DNA from: Streptomyces sp. DH41
GTDB lineage: Bacteria; Actinomycetota; Actinomycetes; Streptomycetales; Streptomycetaceae
Length of the DNA stretch: 64,000 nucleotides
Assembly: GCF_029813785.1 (NCBI RefSeq)
Contig: NZ_JARVKY010000013.1
Span: 1 to 64,000 of the forward strand
Direction: 5' to 3'
Program-made: the position numbers and the translations under genes
Notes under the pieces: model-generated
The model's database searches: none
What the model saw: only the letters and a program-made list of their open reading frames with translations
Told to the model about the DNA's origin: nothing
Shown: piece after piece, positions 49,160-58,092 of the stretch
How the letters are laid out: each line of letters begins with the position of its first letter
How positions within the stretch are numbered: position 1 is the first letter of the stretch

Positions 49160-49384
49160 GTGTTCGTCTGCAGCTGCTTCGGTGTCACCGAGGAACAGGT
49201 GAAGAGCCACGCGGACGCCGGTGCCTGCACTCCCCGGCAGATCGCCTCCGCCTGCAAGGCGGGCACCGACTGCGGCGGCTGCGTACGCCGCATCCAGGCG
49301 CTGCTCGGTCGTGGCGCCTGTCCCCGCCGGCAGTCGGCCGACCAGAACGAACCGGTCCTCGCGAAGCTCCCGGAAGCGGCCTGA
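49160..49384 (+). CDS. bfd: Bacterioferritin-associated [2Fe-2S] ferredoxin
   Basis: 74 residues from GTG 49160, chosen because GGGAGG lies 8 bases upstream; earlier in-frame starts would lack it. Cluster ligands: CSC (Cys4 and Cys6) and the CKAGTDCGGC region. In the family it donates electrons to bacterioferritin to release iron. An iron box sits upstream and the bacterioferritin gene lies convergent, next to it. Confidence 0.88.
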   Translation: MFVCSCFGVTEEQVKSHADAGACTPRQIASACKAGTDCGGCVRRIQALLGRGACPRRQSADQNEPVLAKLPEAA

Positions 49385-49424
49385 CCCGAGCGGCACGGCC
49401 CCGGCCGGAGCGTGAGCGGTCCGG

Positions 49425-49928
49425 CTAGAGCGAGCCGGGGCCCGACGGATCCGGCTGGGTCTGCTCGATGACCGTCGACAGGTAGAGCGACTCGCCCAGC
49501 TTCTCGATCAGCTCCAGCTGGGTGTCCAGGTAGTCGATGTGGTGCTCCTCGTCGGCGAGGATGGCCTCGAAGACGTTGGCCGACGTGATGTCGTTCTTGG
49601 CCCGCATCACCTCGACGCCCCGGCGCAGCCGGTCGATCGCCTCGACCTCGATCTCCCGGTCGGCCTGGAACATCTCGGTCACGCTCTGGCCGACCCGCAC
49701 GTGGAAGAGCCGCTGGTAGTTCGGCAGGCCGTCCAGGAGCAGGATGCGGTCGGTCAGCACCTCGGCGTGGCGCATCTCGTCGAAGGACTCCGCGCGCGTG
49801 TACTTCGCGAGCTTGGTCCAGCCCTTGTGGTCCTGCAGCTTCGCGTGCAGGAAGTACTGGTTGATCGCCGTGAGCTCGGCGGTCAGCTGCTCATTGAGGA
49901 ACTCGATGACCTCGGGGTCGCCCTGCAT
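49425..49928 (-). CDS. bfr: Bacterioferritin
   Basis: 167 residues, four-helix ferritin fold. Ferroxidase residues Glu18, Glu51, His54, Glu94, Glu127 and His130 are present, and heme ligand Met52 in DEMRHAE. It assembles to a 24-mer that stores ferric iron. Slightly longer than the usual ~158 residues through its C-terminal tail (QPDPSGPGSL). Its upstream region on the minus strand contains the AT-rich palindrome at 50009-50021 rather than a clear iron box. Confidence 0.95.
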   Translation of the reverse strand: MQGDPEVIEFLNEQLTAELTAINQYFLHAKLQDHKGWTKLAKYTRAESFDEMRHAEVLTDRILLLDGLPNYQRLFHVRVGQSVTEMFQADREIEVEAIDRLRRGVEVMRAKNDITSANVFEAILADEEHHIDYLDTQLELIEKLGESLYLSTVIEQTQPDPSGPGSL

Positions 49929-50008
49929 CGCTTGACGCTCCTTCGAACGGGAACTGGCGTGTTGCGCCGCATGATTGCACCGGCTCCGAAGATCGTCCAG
50001 TAAGTCTC

Positions 50009-50021
50009 TACTTAGTAAGTA
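50009..50021. promoter_or_regulatory. AT-rich palindrome TACTTA-G-TAAGTA between bfr and the next gene
   Basis: A perfect 13-base dyad within an unusually AT-rich 40-base island (about 49999-50036), with AGTAAGT or TAAGT repeated at 50000, 50014 and 50018. It lies upstream of bfr (81 bases from its ATG) and about 90 bases ahead of the plus-strand gene at 50111. Probably an operator; no regulator assigned. Confidence 0.4.
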
Positions 50022-50110
50022 AGTACAGGCTTAGTCCACCTTGTGCCTGTTTGACCGAATGTAAGTGGGGTGGGTCAGGGGTATCGGTCCGGGTCTGTCA
50101 GGATGGAGGC

Positions 50111-50758
50111 ATGGGTCAGCCGGTGGGAAACGAATCGGGAGAAGGCGGTTCGGAAGGAGCGTCTCGGTTCGAGCTCCCGCCGGGTCAGCGACTGCAGCGC
50201 GGCTGGCCGGTCACGCACTACGGACCGGTCCCCAAGTTCCGCCCCGAGCGCTGGGAGTTCCGGGTCTTCGGCACCACCGCGGACGGTGGGAAGCGCGGCT
50301 GGAGCCACGAGGAGTTCACGGCCCTGCCGTACACCACGGTCGTCGCCGACCTGCACTGCGTCACGAAGTTCAGCATGCTCGGCTCCGAGTGGGGCGGCGT
50401 GCCGACCGCCGCGATCCTGGACCTGGCCCCGCCCGCGCCCGCCGTCACCCATGTGATGGTGTGGGCGGAGTACGGCTTCAGCTCCAACCTCCGGCTGTCC
50501 GACTTCGCCGCCGACCGCACCCTGTTCGCCACCCACAAGGACGGCGAGCTGCTCACCGCCGAGCACGGCTTCCCGCTCCGGCTGGTCGTCCCGCACCTGT
50601 ACGCCTGGAAGGGCCCGAAGTGGGTCCGCGGCATCGAGTACATGACCGCCGACCGCCGCGGCTTCTGGGAGGAGCGCGGCTACCACAACATCGGCGACCC
50701 GTGGCGGGAACAGCGCTACTCCTACCAGGAGGAGCCCGGGGACGGCCCCGAGCTCTGA
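50111..50758 (+). CDS. Molybdopterin-dependent oxidoreductase (sulfite oxidase family)
   Basis: 215 residues from ATG 50111 with GGATGGAGG upstream; the frame opens at 50051. Oxidoreductase molybdopterin-binding domain alone, with the molybdenum Cys83 in DLHCVTKFS, and conserved GVPTAAI, MVWAEYGFSS and WVRGIEYM. There is no Tat signal, unlike YedY/MsrP, so it is a cytosolic form. No heme or dimerisation domain. Electron acceptor and substrate unknown. Confidence 0.85.
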   Translation: MGQPVGNESGEGGSEGASRFELPPGQRLQRGWPVTHYGPVPKFRPERWEFRVFGTTADGGKRGWSHEEFTALPYTTVVADLHCVTKFSMLGSEWGGVPTAAILDLAPPAPAVTHVMVWAEYGFSSNLRLSDFAADRTLFATHKDGELLTAEHGFPLRLVVPHLYAWKGPKWVRGIEYMTADRRGFWEERGYHNIGDPWREQRYSYQEEPGDGPEL

Positions 50759-50807
50759 GCCGCCGTACGCCGGGCCGTACGCATGGCGTACCGCCTGACC
50801 TCCGGTG

Positions 50808-51698
50808 TCAGCCGTCGCGCAGCTTCTTCAGCCGCTCCACGTCGGCCGCGTGCCCCTCCTTGCCGCCCGGCGTCTCGATGACCAGCGGCACCCCCTCGGT
50901 CGCGGGGTGGGCCATCAGTGCCCGGAACGGGTCCTCACCGATGTGACCGGCGCCGATGTTCTCGTGCCGGTCCTTGTGCGCGCCGGCCACGTCCTTGGAG
51001 TCGTTGGCGTGGATCAGCTTCAGCCGGCCCTCGCCGACCGTGTCCACCAGCAGGTCCAGCGTCTGGTCCATGCCCGTCGGGCCGGTCAGGTCGTGCCCCG
51101 CCGCGAAGATGTGGCAGGTGTCCAGGCACACGCCGAGCTTCGGATGGGCGTCCAGCGCCTCGAAGTACGGCCCGAAGTCCCAGGTCCGCGAGCAGAGCGA
51201 GGCACCCTGTCCGGCGGTCGACTCCAGGAGCAGGTACGGGTCGTCGTCGTGGGTGAGCTCCTCGAGCAGCGGCAGCATGTACTCCCGTACCTGCTTCAGC
51301 GCCACCGACCGGTCCCGTCCGCCGGTCGCGCTGCCGGTGTGCACGACCACGCCCAGCGCCCCGATCGCCCGCGCGCGCCGCAGCGAGTGCCGCAGCGACT
51401 CGACCGACCGCTCCACCGTCGCCTCGGTGTGCGAACCGAAGTTGATCAGGTACGGCGCGTGCACGTACGCGGGGACCGACCCGGCCGCGCAGGCCTCCCG
51501 GAACGCCTCGTCCTGCTTCGGGTTGCCGGCCGGCGTGGCCCAGCCGCGCGGGTTGGCGACGAAGACCTGCACGGCCTCCGCCCTCAGGTCACGGGCGTAG
51601 GACAGACCCACGGAGTGCAGACCGCCGGCCACGGGGACATGACCGCCGACGGGGTTGCGGGGGAGTGTGGGGGAGGGGGCGGACTGTTGACTGTTCAC
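50808..51698 (-). CDS. nfo: Endonuclease IV-type AP endonuclease
   Basis: 296 residues, GTG start. TIM-barrel AP endonuclease: HAPYLINFGS, VVHTGSATGG with metal His, LLLESTAGQG, GVCLDTCHIFAAGHD, KLIHANDSKD and VIETPGGKEG are the usual zinc-binding segments in order. It repairs abasic sites. Convergent with the molybdopterin gene; a GTACGCC/GGCGTAC inverted repeat (50765-50791) lies between the stops. Confidence 0.93.
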   Translation of the reverse strand: MNSQQSAPSPTLPRNPVGGHVPVAGGLHSVGLSYARDLRAEAVQVFVANPRGWATPAGNPKQDEAFREACAAGSVPAYVHAPYLINFGSHTEATVERSVESLRHSLRRARAIGALGVVVHTGSATGGRDRSVALKQVREYMLPLLEELTHDDDPYLLLESTAGQGASLCSRTWDFGPYFEALDAHPKLGVCLDTCHIFAAGHDLTGPTGMDQTLDLLVDTVGEGRLKLIHANDSKDVAGAHKDRHENIGAGHIGEDPFRALMAHPATEGVPLVIETPGGKEGHAADVERLKKLRDG

Positions 51699-51745
51699 CC
51701 ATTCAGGGTGTCATGCGGGGGTACGCGTCCGGACCGTGAGAGCCG

Positions 51746-53695
51746 TCACCTGATGGTGATCCTGATGGTGGAGCCCTTGGGCGCCGTGTCCCCGCCGTCC
51801 ACCGACTGGTCCTTCACGGTGTCGCCGAACAGCCCGAGCAGACCGCGGTCCTCGTCCACCTGGAAGCCCGCGTCCCTCAGCTCCCGCTTGGCGTCGTCCA
51901 CGCTGTCACCGACGACGTCCGGGACCTCGATCATCTCGGGGCCCTTGGACACCGTGAGCGTCACCGTGTCGCCCTTGGCCGCCCGGCTGCCCGGATCCGG
52001 CGTCTGCCGGGCGACCCGGCCCTTGTCGTGCTCCGAGTTCACCTGCTCGGTGGCGACCTCCACCTTCAGGCCGGCCTCCGTCAGGTCGGCCCTGGCGTCG
52101 GCCAGGTCGTCGCCGGTGACGTCCGGGACGTCCACCGGGCTGCCCTTGCTGACGACCAGCGCGACCGCCGAGCCCGCGCGCACCGTGGTGCCCGTCGCCG
52201 GCTTGGTGGAGACCACGAAGCCCTGGGGCACGTCCTCGCTGAACGCCCGGGTCACCATGCCCGGCTCCAGCCCCTCGTCCTTCAGCAGCTTCCGCGCCCG
52301 GTCCAGCTTGTAGCCCTGGATGTCCGGCAGCTTCACGGTGTCGGGGCCGTCGGAGACCGTGAACGACACGGAGTCGTTCTTGCGGATGCGGGTGCCCACG
52401 CCGGGGTCGGTGCTGATGACCTTGCCGCGCTCCACGGTGTCGCTGTAGGCGTGCCGGACCTTGCCGACGTCCAGGCCGGCGTCGTCCAGCCGGTCCCGGG
52501 CCTGCGCCTCGGTCTTGGAGAGCACCGGCGGCACCTTGGTGAACTGGCCGGAGTTGATGTACCAGACGCCCGTACCGACGCCGAGCACCAGCAGGACGGC
52601 GACGACGATCGCCAGCGGGCCGCGACGCAGCTCCGGCAGGCGCCGCCGCCGGGGCGGGGCCTGCGGGGGAGCCGCCAGACGGCTGGTGCGGTTGACCCCG
52701 TCGGCGGGGAACCCGGCGCCCGTGCCCTCGTCCTCGTTCACGGGCAGCGGCCGGGGCATGGTGAGCGCGCGCGGGATCACGCTCGTGCGGTCCTCGGCGT
52801 TGTCGTGCTCCGCGGCGAGCGCCTGCGGCGGCACCGCGTCCAGCTGGTCGACGCTCAGCGCCCCGCGCGTCTCACGGGCCCGCGCGAACAGTGCCACGGC
52901 GTCGTGCGGACGGATCTCCGGGTTGCGCGCGGTCGCCGAGGCGACCAGCTCGTCCAGCTCGTACGCCATCCCCGGCACGGCGGCCGACGGCGGCGGCACG
53001 TCCTCGTGCAGGTGCTTGTAGAGCACCTGGGCGGGGGAGTCCCCGTCGTGCGGCTTGCCGCCGGTCAGCATCTCGTACAGCACGACACCGCACGCGTACA
53101 CGTCGACCCTCGGATCGGCGGTGCCGTGCTCGATCTGCTCGGGTGCCAGGTAGGAGACGGTGCCGAGGACGGACCCGGTGGTGTTCGTGACCGTGTCCAC
53201 GGCCCGGACCAGGCCGAAGTCGGCGACCTTGACCCGGCCGTCGTCCCCTATCAGGACGTTCTCCGGCTTCATGTCCCGGTGCACGAACCCGGCCCGGTGC
53301 GCGGCGCCGAGCGCGGCCAGCACCGGCTCCAGGATGTCCAGCGCCGCCCGCGGCCTCAGCGCCCCGCGCTCGCGCAGCACGTCGCGCAGGGTGCAGCCGG
53401 CGATGTACTCCATGGCCAGGTAGACGTACGCCCCCTCGGCCCCCTGGTCGAAGACCTGCACGACGTTGGGGTGGTCGAGCCGGGCCACCGACTTCGCCTC
53501 GCGGATGAACCGCTCCACGAAGGTGGCGTCGGTCGCGAGCGTCGGGTGCATCACCTTCAGCGCGAGCACGCGGTCCAGGCGGGTGTCCACGGCCCGGTAG
53601 ACCGTGGCCATCCCGCCGACCGCGATCCGCGCCTCGACGCGGTACCGGCCGTCGAGCACCTGCCCGACGAGAGGGTCCTGAAGGGTCGTGTCCAC
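51746..53695 (-). CDS. PASTA-domain Ser/Thr protein kinase
   Basis: 649 residues, GTG start. Cytosolic kinase domain (about 15-275): AVGGMATVYRA, ALKVMHP (Lys47), HRDMKPEN, VADFGLVRA, SYLAPEQ. After a juxtamembrane linker with many Pro/Arg, one membrane helix (about 362-382), then four PASTA domains outside the cell (about 385-649) that bind muropeptides or lipid II. It should couple cell-wall state to phosphorylation. M. tuberculosis PknL lies in the same neighbourhood beside Rv2175c, its substrate; a homologue of that protein is encoded at 57727. Confidence 0.94.
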   Translation of the reverse strand: MDTTLQDPLVGQVLDGRYRVEARIAVGGMATVYRAVDTRLDRVLALKVMHPTLATDATFVERFIREAKSVARLDHPNVVQVFDQGAEGAYVYLAMEYIAGCTLRDVLRERGALRPRAALDILEPVLAALGAAHRAGFVHRDMKPENVLIGDDGRVKVADFGLVRAVDTVTNTTGSVLGTVSYLAPEQIEHGTADPRVDVYACGVVLYEMLTGGKPHDGDSPAQVLYKHLHEDVPPPSAAVPGMAYELDELVASATARNPEIRPHDAVALFARARETRGALSVDQLDAVPPQALAAEHDNAEDRTSVIPRALTMPRPLPVNEDEGTGAGFPADGVNRTSRLAAPPQAPPRRRRLPELRRGPLAIVVAVLLVLGVGTGVWYINSGQFTKVPPVLSKTEAQARDRLDDAGLDVGKVRHAYSDTVERGKVISTDPGVGTRIRKNDSVSFTVSDGPDTVKLPDIQGYKLDRARKLLKDEGLEPGMVTRAFSEDVPQGFVVSTKPATGTTVRAGSAVALVVSKGSPVDVPDVTGDDLADARADLTEAGLKVEVATEQVNSEHDKGRVARQTPDPGSRAAKGDTVTLTVSKGPEMIEVPDVVGDSVDDAKRELRDAGFQVDEDRGLLGLFGDTVKDQSVDGGDTAPKGSTIRITIR

Positions 53696-53892
53696 GCAGC
53701 GAGTCTACGAGTCACCACGGACACCCGGCGTCGCCGCCGACGATCGGGGGCGGTACTGCAGCGGACCTGTGACGCTTCTTACGCACGGTCGGCCGCCGAC
53801 GGCGATGAGCCCCCACGGGCGAGGTCCACCTCCTGCCCGACTGGAAACGGTGGTGCGTGGGTGGGAGAAGAAGGCGGCAGGACAGCCCGGGC

Positions 53893-54690
53893 TCACCGAA
53901 AAGCGGGCCGCTCCGGATCAAGAACCGCCAGGCCCTCCGCGGGGGACGACGCCTCGGCGAAGTGCCGTCGCGGAATCCGCCCCGCCCGCCGCGCGAAGCG
54001 CCCCGCCTCCACCGCGCACCGCATCCCCTCCGCCATCAGCACCGGCTCCTGCGCCCGCGTCACCGCGGAGGCGAGCATCACACCCGCACACCCCAACTCC
54101 ATCGCCAGCGTCACGTCCGACGCCGTACCGGCCCCCGCGTCCAGGATCACCGGCACGCGCGCGTGCTCCACGATCAGCTCGAAGTTGTGCGGGTTGCGGA
54201 TGCCGAGCCCCGACCCGATCGGTGAGCCGAGCGGCATGATCGCGGCGCACCCGACGTCCTCCAGCTTGCGCGCGAGGACCGGGTCGTCGTTCGTGTACGG
54301 CAGGACCGTGAACCCGTCGTCGACCAGTGTCTCCGCCGCGTCCAGCAGCTCGATCGGGTCCGGCAGCAGGGTGCGCTCGTCGGCGATGACCTCCAGCTTG
54401 ACCAGGTCGGTACCGAGGGCCTCGCGCGCGAGGCGGGCGGTGAGGACGGCCTCCCCGGCGGTGAAGCAGCCGGCCGTGTTCGGCAGCACACGGATGCCGA
54501 GCCTCTCCAGCACCGACAGCACGGACCCGTGCACCGAGGCGTTCACGCGCCGCATCGCGACGGTCGTCAGCTCCGTCCCGGAGGCGACCAGCGCCCGCTC
54601 CAGCACGTCGAGGCTGGGCGCCCCGCCGGTACCCATGATCAGGCGGGACCCGTACGTCGTACCGCCGAGGACAAAGGGATCGTCGGCCAT
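53893..54690 (-). CDS. thiG: Thiazole synthase
   Basis: 265 residues from ATG 54690 after AAGGAGG; 2 bases beyond the thiS stop. TIM barrel with GTGGAPSL, VKLEVIAD with the Lys that forms the imine, PNTAGC, LGSPIGSGLGI and LDAGAGTASDV phosphate site. It joins deoxyxylulose 5-phosphate, dehydroglycine and ThiS-thiocarboxylate to the thiazole of thiamin. Third gene of thiOSG. Confidence 0.96.
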   Translation of the reverse strand: MADDPFVLGGTTYGSRLIMGTGGAPSLDVLERALVASGTELTTVAMRRVNASVHGSVLSVLERLGIRVLPNTAGCFTAGEAVLTARLAREALGTDLVKLEVIADERTLLPDPIELLDAAETLVDDGFTVLPYTNDDPVLARKLEDVGCAAIMPLGSPIGSGLGIRNPHNFELIVEHARVPVILDAGAGTASDVTLAMELGCAGVMLASAVTRAQEPVLMAEGMRCAVEAGRFARRAGRIPRRHFAEASSPAEGLAVLDPERPAFR

Positions 54691-54692
54691 GG

Positions 54693-54893
54693 TCAGCCTC
54701 CTTGGACGGCGGTGAGGACTTCGACGCGGTCGCCGTCGGCCAGCGCGGTGGCGGACCACCGCGCGCGCGGGACGACGGTTTCGTTCAGGGCGGCGGCCAC
54801 GCCGGACGGTGCCGCGGTGAGCGTGCCCACCAGGGCGTCCAGGGCGGTGCCGGGAGCCACCTCGCGCGGCTCGCCGTTGACGGAGATGTTCAT
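54693..54893 (-). CDS. thiS: ThiS sulfur carrier protein
   Basis: 66 residues, ubiquitin-like, with the required C-terminal Gly-Gly (VQGG). Its ATG overlaps the thiO stop (ATGA). It carries sulfur as a thiocarboxylate to ThiG. No thiF is in the window; its sulfur donor may be one of the desulfurases elsewhere in this window. Confidence 0.95.
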   Translation of the reverse strand: MNISVNGEPREVAPGTALDALVGTLTAAPSGVAAALNETVVPRARWSATALADGDRVEVLTAVQGG

Positions 54894-56113
54894 GCGGGCT
54901 GCTCCGAGAGGTTCGGGAGTGCGGGGGCGGCGGCGAAGCGCCGGGGGCTGAAGGGCAGCGCCTCGGCCGGAAGCTCCCCGGTGGTCAGGGCGTCCGCCAT
55001 GACGTCGCCGGTGACCGGGGTGAGCAGGACGCCGTTGCGGAAGTGTCCGGTGGCCAGCAGCAGGCCTTCCAGCCCGGTCGGGCCGAGCAGCGGGGCGTTG
55101 TCCGGGGAGCCCGGTCGCAGACCCGCCAGCGTCTCCTTCAGGGGCAGCTCGGTGATCCCGGGCACCAGCTCGTGGGCGTCGCGCAGCAGCTCGTAGACGC
55201 CGCCCGCGGTGACCGTCGTGTCCCAGCCCAGTTCCTCGCTGGTGGCGCCGACGACCAGCTCGCCGCTCTCCCGGGGCACCAGGTAGAGGGGGTTGCCGCG
55301 CACCACGGCACGCACCGTCCGGTTCAGCAGCGGACCGTGCGTCCGCTCCATCGCCAGCCGCAGCACCTGCCCCTTCACGGGCCGTACCGGCGGCAGTACG
55401 TCGTCCGGGACGCCCGTGAGCCGCCCGCTCAGGCTGCCCCCGGCCAGCACCACCTGCCCGGCCTCCAGCGCGGTGCCGTCGGCCGTGACGACGCCCGTGG
55501 CCCGCTCGCCGCCGCGCCCGACGGTGAGCCGGTCGGCCCACACCCGGTGGAAGACGACACCCGCGCGTTCGCAGGCGGCCACCAGCGCGCCCGCCAGGCG
55601 CCGGGGGTCGATCTGGTGGTCGCCGTCCACCCGGAGCCCACCCCGCACGCCCGGCGCGAGCATCGGCTCCAGACGCCGGCACTCGCGCCCCGACAGCCAC
55701 TCGGACTCCAGGCCCGAGCGCTGCTGGAACGCGTGCAGTTCCCGCAGGTGGGCGCGGTCGTCGGTGTCCAGCGCGACGGCGAGGGTGCCGCACCGGCGGT
55801 AACCGAGGTCGTGGCCGGTGAGGTCGGCCAGCTCGGCCGCGAACTCCGGGTAGCGGCGGGCCGAGGCGAGATTCAGCGCGAGCAGCGTCTGCTCGCCGTA
55901 GTGCAGTTCCGTGACGGCGGCCAGCATCCCGGCGGCCACCTGGGCGGCCCCGCCACCCGGTTCGGGGTCCACGAGTGCCGTGACGAGCCCGCGCTGCGCG
56001 GCCCGCCAGGCCGTGACCAGGCCGATGATCCCGCCCCCGACGACGAGGACGTCGGGTGTGTGTGACGGCGTGCGCGACGTCGTGTGCGGCGTCGTGTGCG
56101 ACGGTGACGACAT
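54890..56113 (-). CDS. thiO: Glycine oxidase of thiamin synthesis
   Basis: 407 residues. N-terminal FAD site VLVVGGGIIGLVTAWRAA (about 22-39), DAO family features GGLRVDGDHQIDPRRLAGAL, VGATSEE and the C-terminal ATGHFRNGVLLTP. It oxidises glycine to dehydroglycine (iminoacetate) for ThiG. First gene of thiOSG and controlled by the TPP riboswitch. The N-terminal ~20 residues are Thr/Pro/Ser/His-rich. Confidence 0.95.
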   Translation of the reverse strand: MSSPSHTTPHTTSRTPSHTPDVLVVGGGIIGLVTAWRAAQRGLVTALVDPEPGGGAAQVAAGMLAAVTELHYGEQTLLALNLASARRYPEFAAELADLTGHDLGYRRCGTLAVALDTDDRAHLRELHAFQQRSGLESEWLSGRECRRLEPMLAPGVRGGLRVDGDHQIDPRRLAGALVAACERAGVVFHRVWADRLTVGRGGERATGVVTADGTALEAGQVVLAGGSLSGRLTGVPDDVLPPVRPVKGQVLRLAMERTHGPLLNRTVRAVVRGNPLYLVPRESGELVVGATSEELGWDTTVTAGGVYELLRDAHELVPGITELPLKETLAGLRPGSPDNAPLLGPTGLEGLLLATGHFRNGVLLTPVTGDVMADALTTGELPAEALPFSPRRFAAAPALPNLSEQPA

Positions 56114-56123
56114 GGGCGTCCAG

Positions 56124-56218
56124 CCCCTCCCTTCGCCGGCATGACCCGGATCAGGTTCGTACGGTCGGAGGCCGCCAGCCTCCCTCTCAGCCCGGTGCGT
56201 CCGGGCTCCCGCGAGTGC
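56124..56218 (-). promoter_or_regulatory. TPP riboswitch (THI box) upstream of thiO
   Basis: On the minus strand: GGGAGCCCGG...CCGGGCTGAGAGGGAGGC, then GAACCTGATCCGGGTCATGC, GGCGAAGGGAGGGG. CTGAGA and CCTGATC are the diagnostic THI-box blocks. The 3' end holds the GGGAGGGG ribosome site, so thiamin pyrophosphate likely blocks translation of thiO. Confidence 0.96.
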
Positions 56219-56375
56219 CTTGCGCCGGCCAGCCTAGCCCGCGGAACGTCGCACCCGTAAGGGGAGTCGCCCCGCGCCCGCGTACGGCCCGTACAGCCCG
56301 TACGGCCGGGCGGTGTGGAGCAGGTCACCGCGCACGACCCCTGACTGACGACAGGCCGGTGTCTAAGGTGATCAC

Positions 56376-57650
56376 GTGAGCGAGCAGACGCAGGAGCGGG
56401 CCCGGGAACGGGAAGCGGACGCGGAACGCCGCGTGGTCGTCGTCGGCGCGGGCATGGCGGGCGTGCAGACCGCCGTCGCCCTGCGGGAGCAGGGCTTCAC
56501 CGGCCCCGTGACCCTGATCGGCGCGGAGCCGCACCAGCCGTACGACCGCCCTCCGCTGTCCAAGGCCGTCCTGCTCGGCACGGCCGAGGGCTCCGCCTTC
56601 GACGTCGACTTCGAGGCGCTCGGCATCACCCTGCGGCTCGGCTGCGAGGCCCTGGGCGTCCGACCCGCGGAGCACGTCCTCGACACCTCCGCGGGGCCCG
56701 TGCCGTACGACGTACTCGTCCTCGCCACCGGCGCCGAACCGCTCCGCCTGCCCGGCACCGAGGGCGTGCCGGGCGTACATCTGCTGCGCACCCTGGACGA
56801 CGCCGAACGGCTGCGCCCGGTGCTCGCCCGGCAGCACGACGTCGTGGTCGTCGGCGCGGGCTGGATCGGCGCCGAGTTCGCCACCGCCGCGCGCGAGGCG
56901 GGCTGCGCCGTGACCGTCGTGGAGGCCGCCGACCGGCCCCTCGCCGGCGCGCTGCCCGACGAGGTCGCCGCGCCGATGACCGCCTGGTACGCCGACGCGG
57001 GTGCCGTACTGCGCACGCACACGCGCGTGGAGCGCGTCGAGCCGGGTGGCCCCGCGGAGCCCGGGCACGTCGTCGTCCTGGACGACGGCTCACGGCTGCC
57101 CGCCGGCGCGGTCGTCGTCGGCATCGGCGCCCGGCCCGCCACCGCCTGGCTCGCCGGCTCGGGGATCGCTCTCGGCGCGCAGGGGGAGGTCCTGGCCGAC
57201 GACCGCCTGCGCACCTCGGCGCCGGACGTCCACGCGGTCGGCGACTGCGCATCCTTCCCCTCCGGCCGCTACGGCGAGCGGCTGCTGGTGCACCACTGGG
57301 ACAACGCCCTCCAGGGGCCGCGCACGGTCGCCGCCGACATCGTCGGAGCCGTCGGCGGCGAGGCTGTGGCGGCCTACGACCCGGTGCCGTACTTCTGGTC
57401 CGAGCAGTTCGGCCGCTTCGTCCAGTACGCCGGTCATCACACGGCCGCCGACACCACCCTGTGGCGCGGTGACCCCTCGGGGCCGGCCTGGACGGTCTGC
57501 TGGCTGCGCGAGGGCCGCCTGGCCGCCCTGCTGGCGGTGGGCCGCCCCCGGGACCTGGCCCAGGGCAAACGCCTGATCCAGGCGGGTGCGACGATGGACC
57601 CGCGGCTGCTGGCCGACCCGGCGAGGCCGCTGAAGGCGGCGACCGCGTAG
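56376..57650 (+). CDS. FAD-dependent pyridine nucleotide-disulfide family oxidoreductase (ferredoxin reductase type)
   Basis: 424 residues, GTG start. Two Rossmann segments: FAD at VVVGAGMAGVQTAVAL (about 21-36) and NAD at VVVGAGWIGAEFATAA (about 154-169); PYDRPPLSK, VHAVGDCA and the C-terminal reductase domain, as in rubredoxin/ferredoxin reductases of oxygenases. Lacks the CxxxxC of glutathione reductases. Partner protein unknown; the bfd and metF neighbours do not indicate one. Confidence 0.88.
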   Translation: MSEQTQERAREREADAERRVVVVGAGMAGVQTAVALREQGFTGPVTLIGAEPHQPYDRPPLSKAVLLGTAEGSAFDVDFEALGITLRLGCEALGVRPAEHVLDTSAGPVPYDVLVLATGAEPLRLPGTEGVPGVHLLRTLDDAERLRPVLARQHDVVVVGAGWIGAEFATAAREAGCAVTVVEAADRPLAGALPDEVAAPMTAWYADAGAVLRTHTRVERVEPGGPAEPGHVVVLDDGSRLPAGAVVVGIGARPATAWLAGSGIALGAQGEVLADDRLRTSAPDVHAVGDCASFPSGRYGERLLVHHWDNALQGPRTVAADIVGAVGGEAVAAYDPVPYFWSEQFGRFVQYAGHHTAADTTLWRGDPSGPAWTVCWLREGRLAALLAVGRPRDLAQGKRLIQAGATMDPRLLADPARPLKAATA

Positions 57651-57726
57651 TCCCTCCGGCGGGTGCCCGGCCCGGGCCGGACGGGTCCGGCTTCCGACTG
57701 TCAGTGCCAGATGGCAGGCTTGGGTC

Positions 57727-58092
57727 GTGACCGAGATTGACGCAAAGACCGATGCTCTCGTGCCTGCCTGGCTCACCGTTCCCGACATCGCCGAGATGCT
57801 CGGTGTCGAGGTGACCCGCGTACGCCAGCTGATCAAGGAAGGCCAGCTCATCGCCGTACGCCGCGGTGAGAACCGCGCGCTGCACATCCCCGCGGCCTTC
57901 ATCGACGAGGACAAGGTCGTCAAAGGCCTGGTCGGGACCCTGACGCTGCTGCGGGACGACGGCTGGACGGCCGAGGAGATGCTGGAGTGGCTCTTCACGC
58001 CCGACGAGACCCTGCCCGGCACCCCCGCGCAGGCGCTGAGCGAGAATCGCGGCACGGAGGTGAAGCGCCGCGCCCAGGCGCTCGCCGTCTGA
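57727..58092 (+). CDS. Rv2175c-like DNA-binding protein
   Basis: 121 residues. Helix-turn-helix of MerR/excisionase type: WLTVPDIAEMLGVEVTRVRQLIKEGQLIAVRRG (about 15-47). The C-terminal part (LVGTLTLLRDDGWTAEEMLEWLF) matches the Rv2175c family, which in M. tuberculosis is phosphorylated by PknL on its N-terminal Thr. Here the N-terminus MTEIDAKTD has such Thr residues. GTG start. It lies 4 kb from the PASTA kinase, with thi genes in between. Confidence 0.88.
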   Translation: MTEIDAKTDALVPAWLTVPDIAEMLGVEVTRVRQLIKEGQLIAVRRGENRALHIPAAFIDEDKVVKGLVGTLTLLRDDGWTAEEMLEWLFTPDETLPGTPAQALSENRGTEVKRRAQALAV

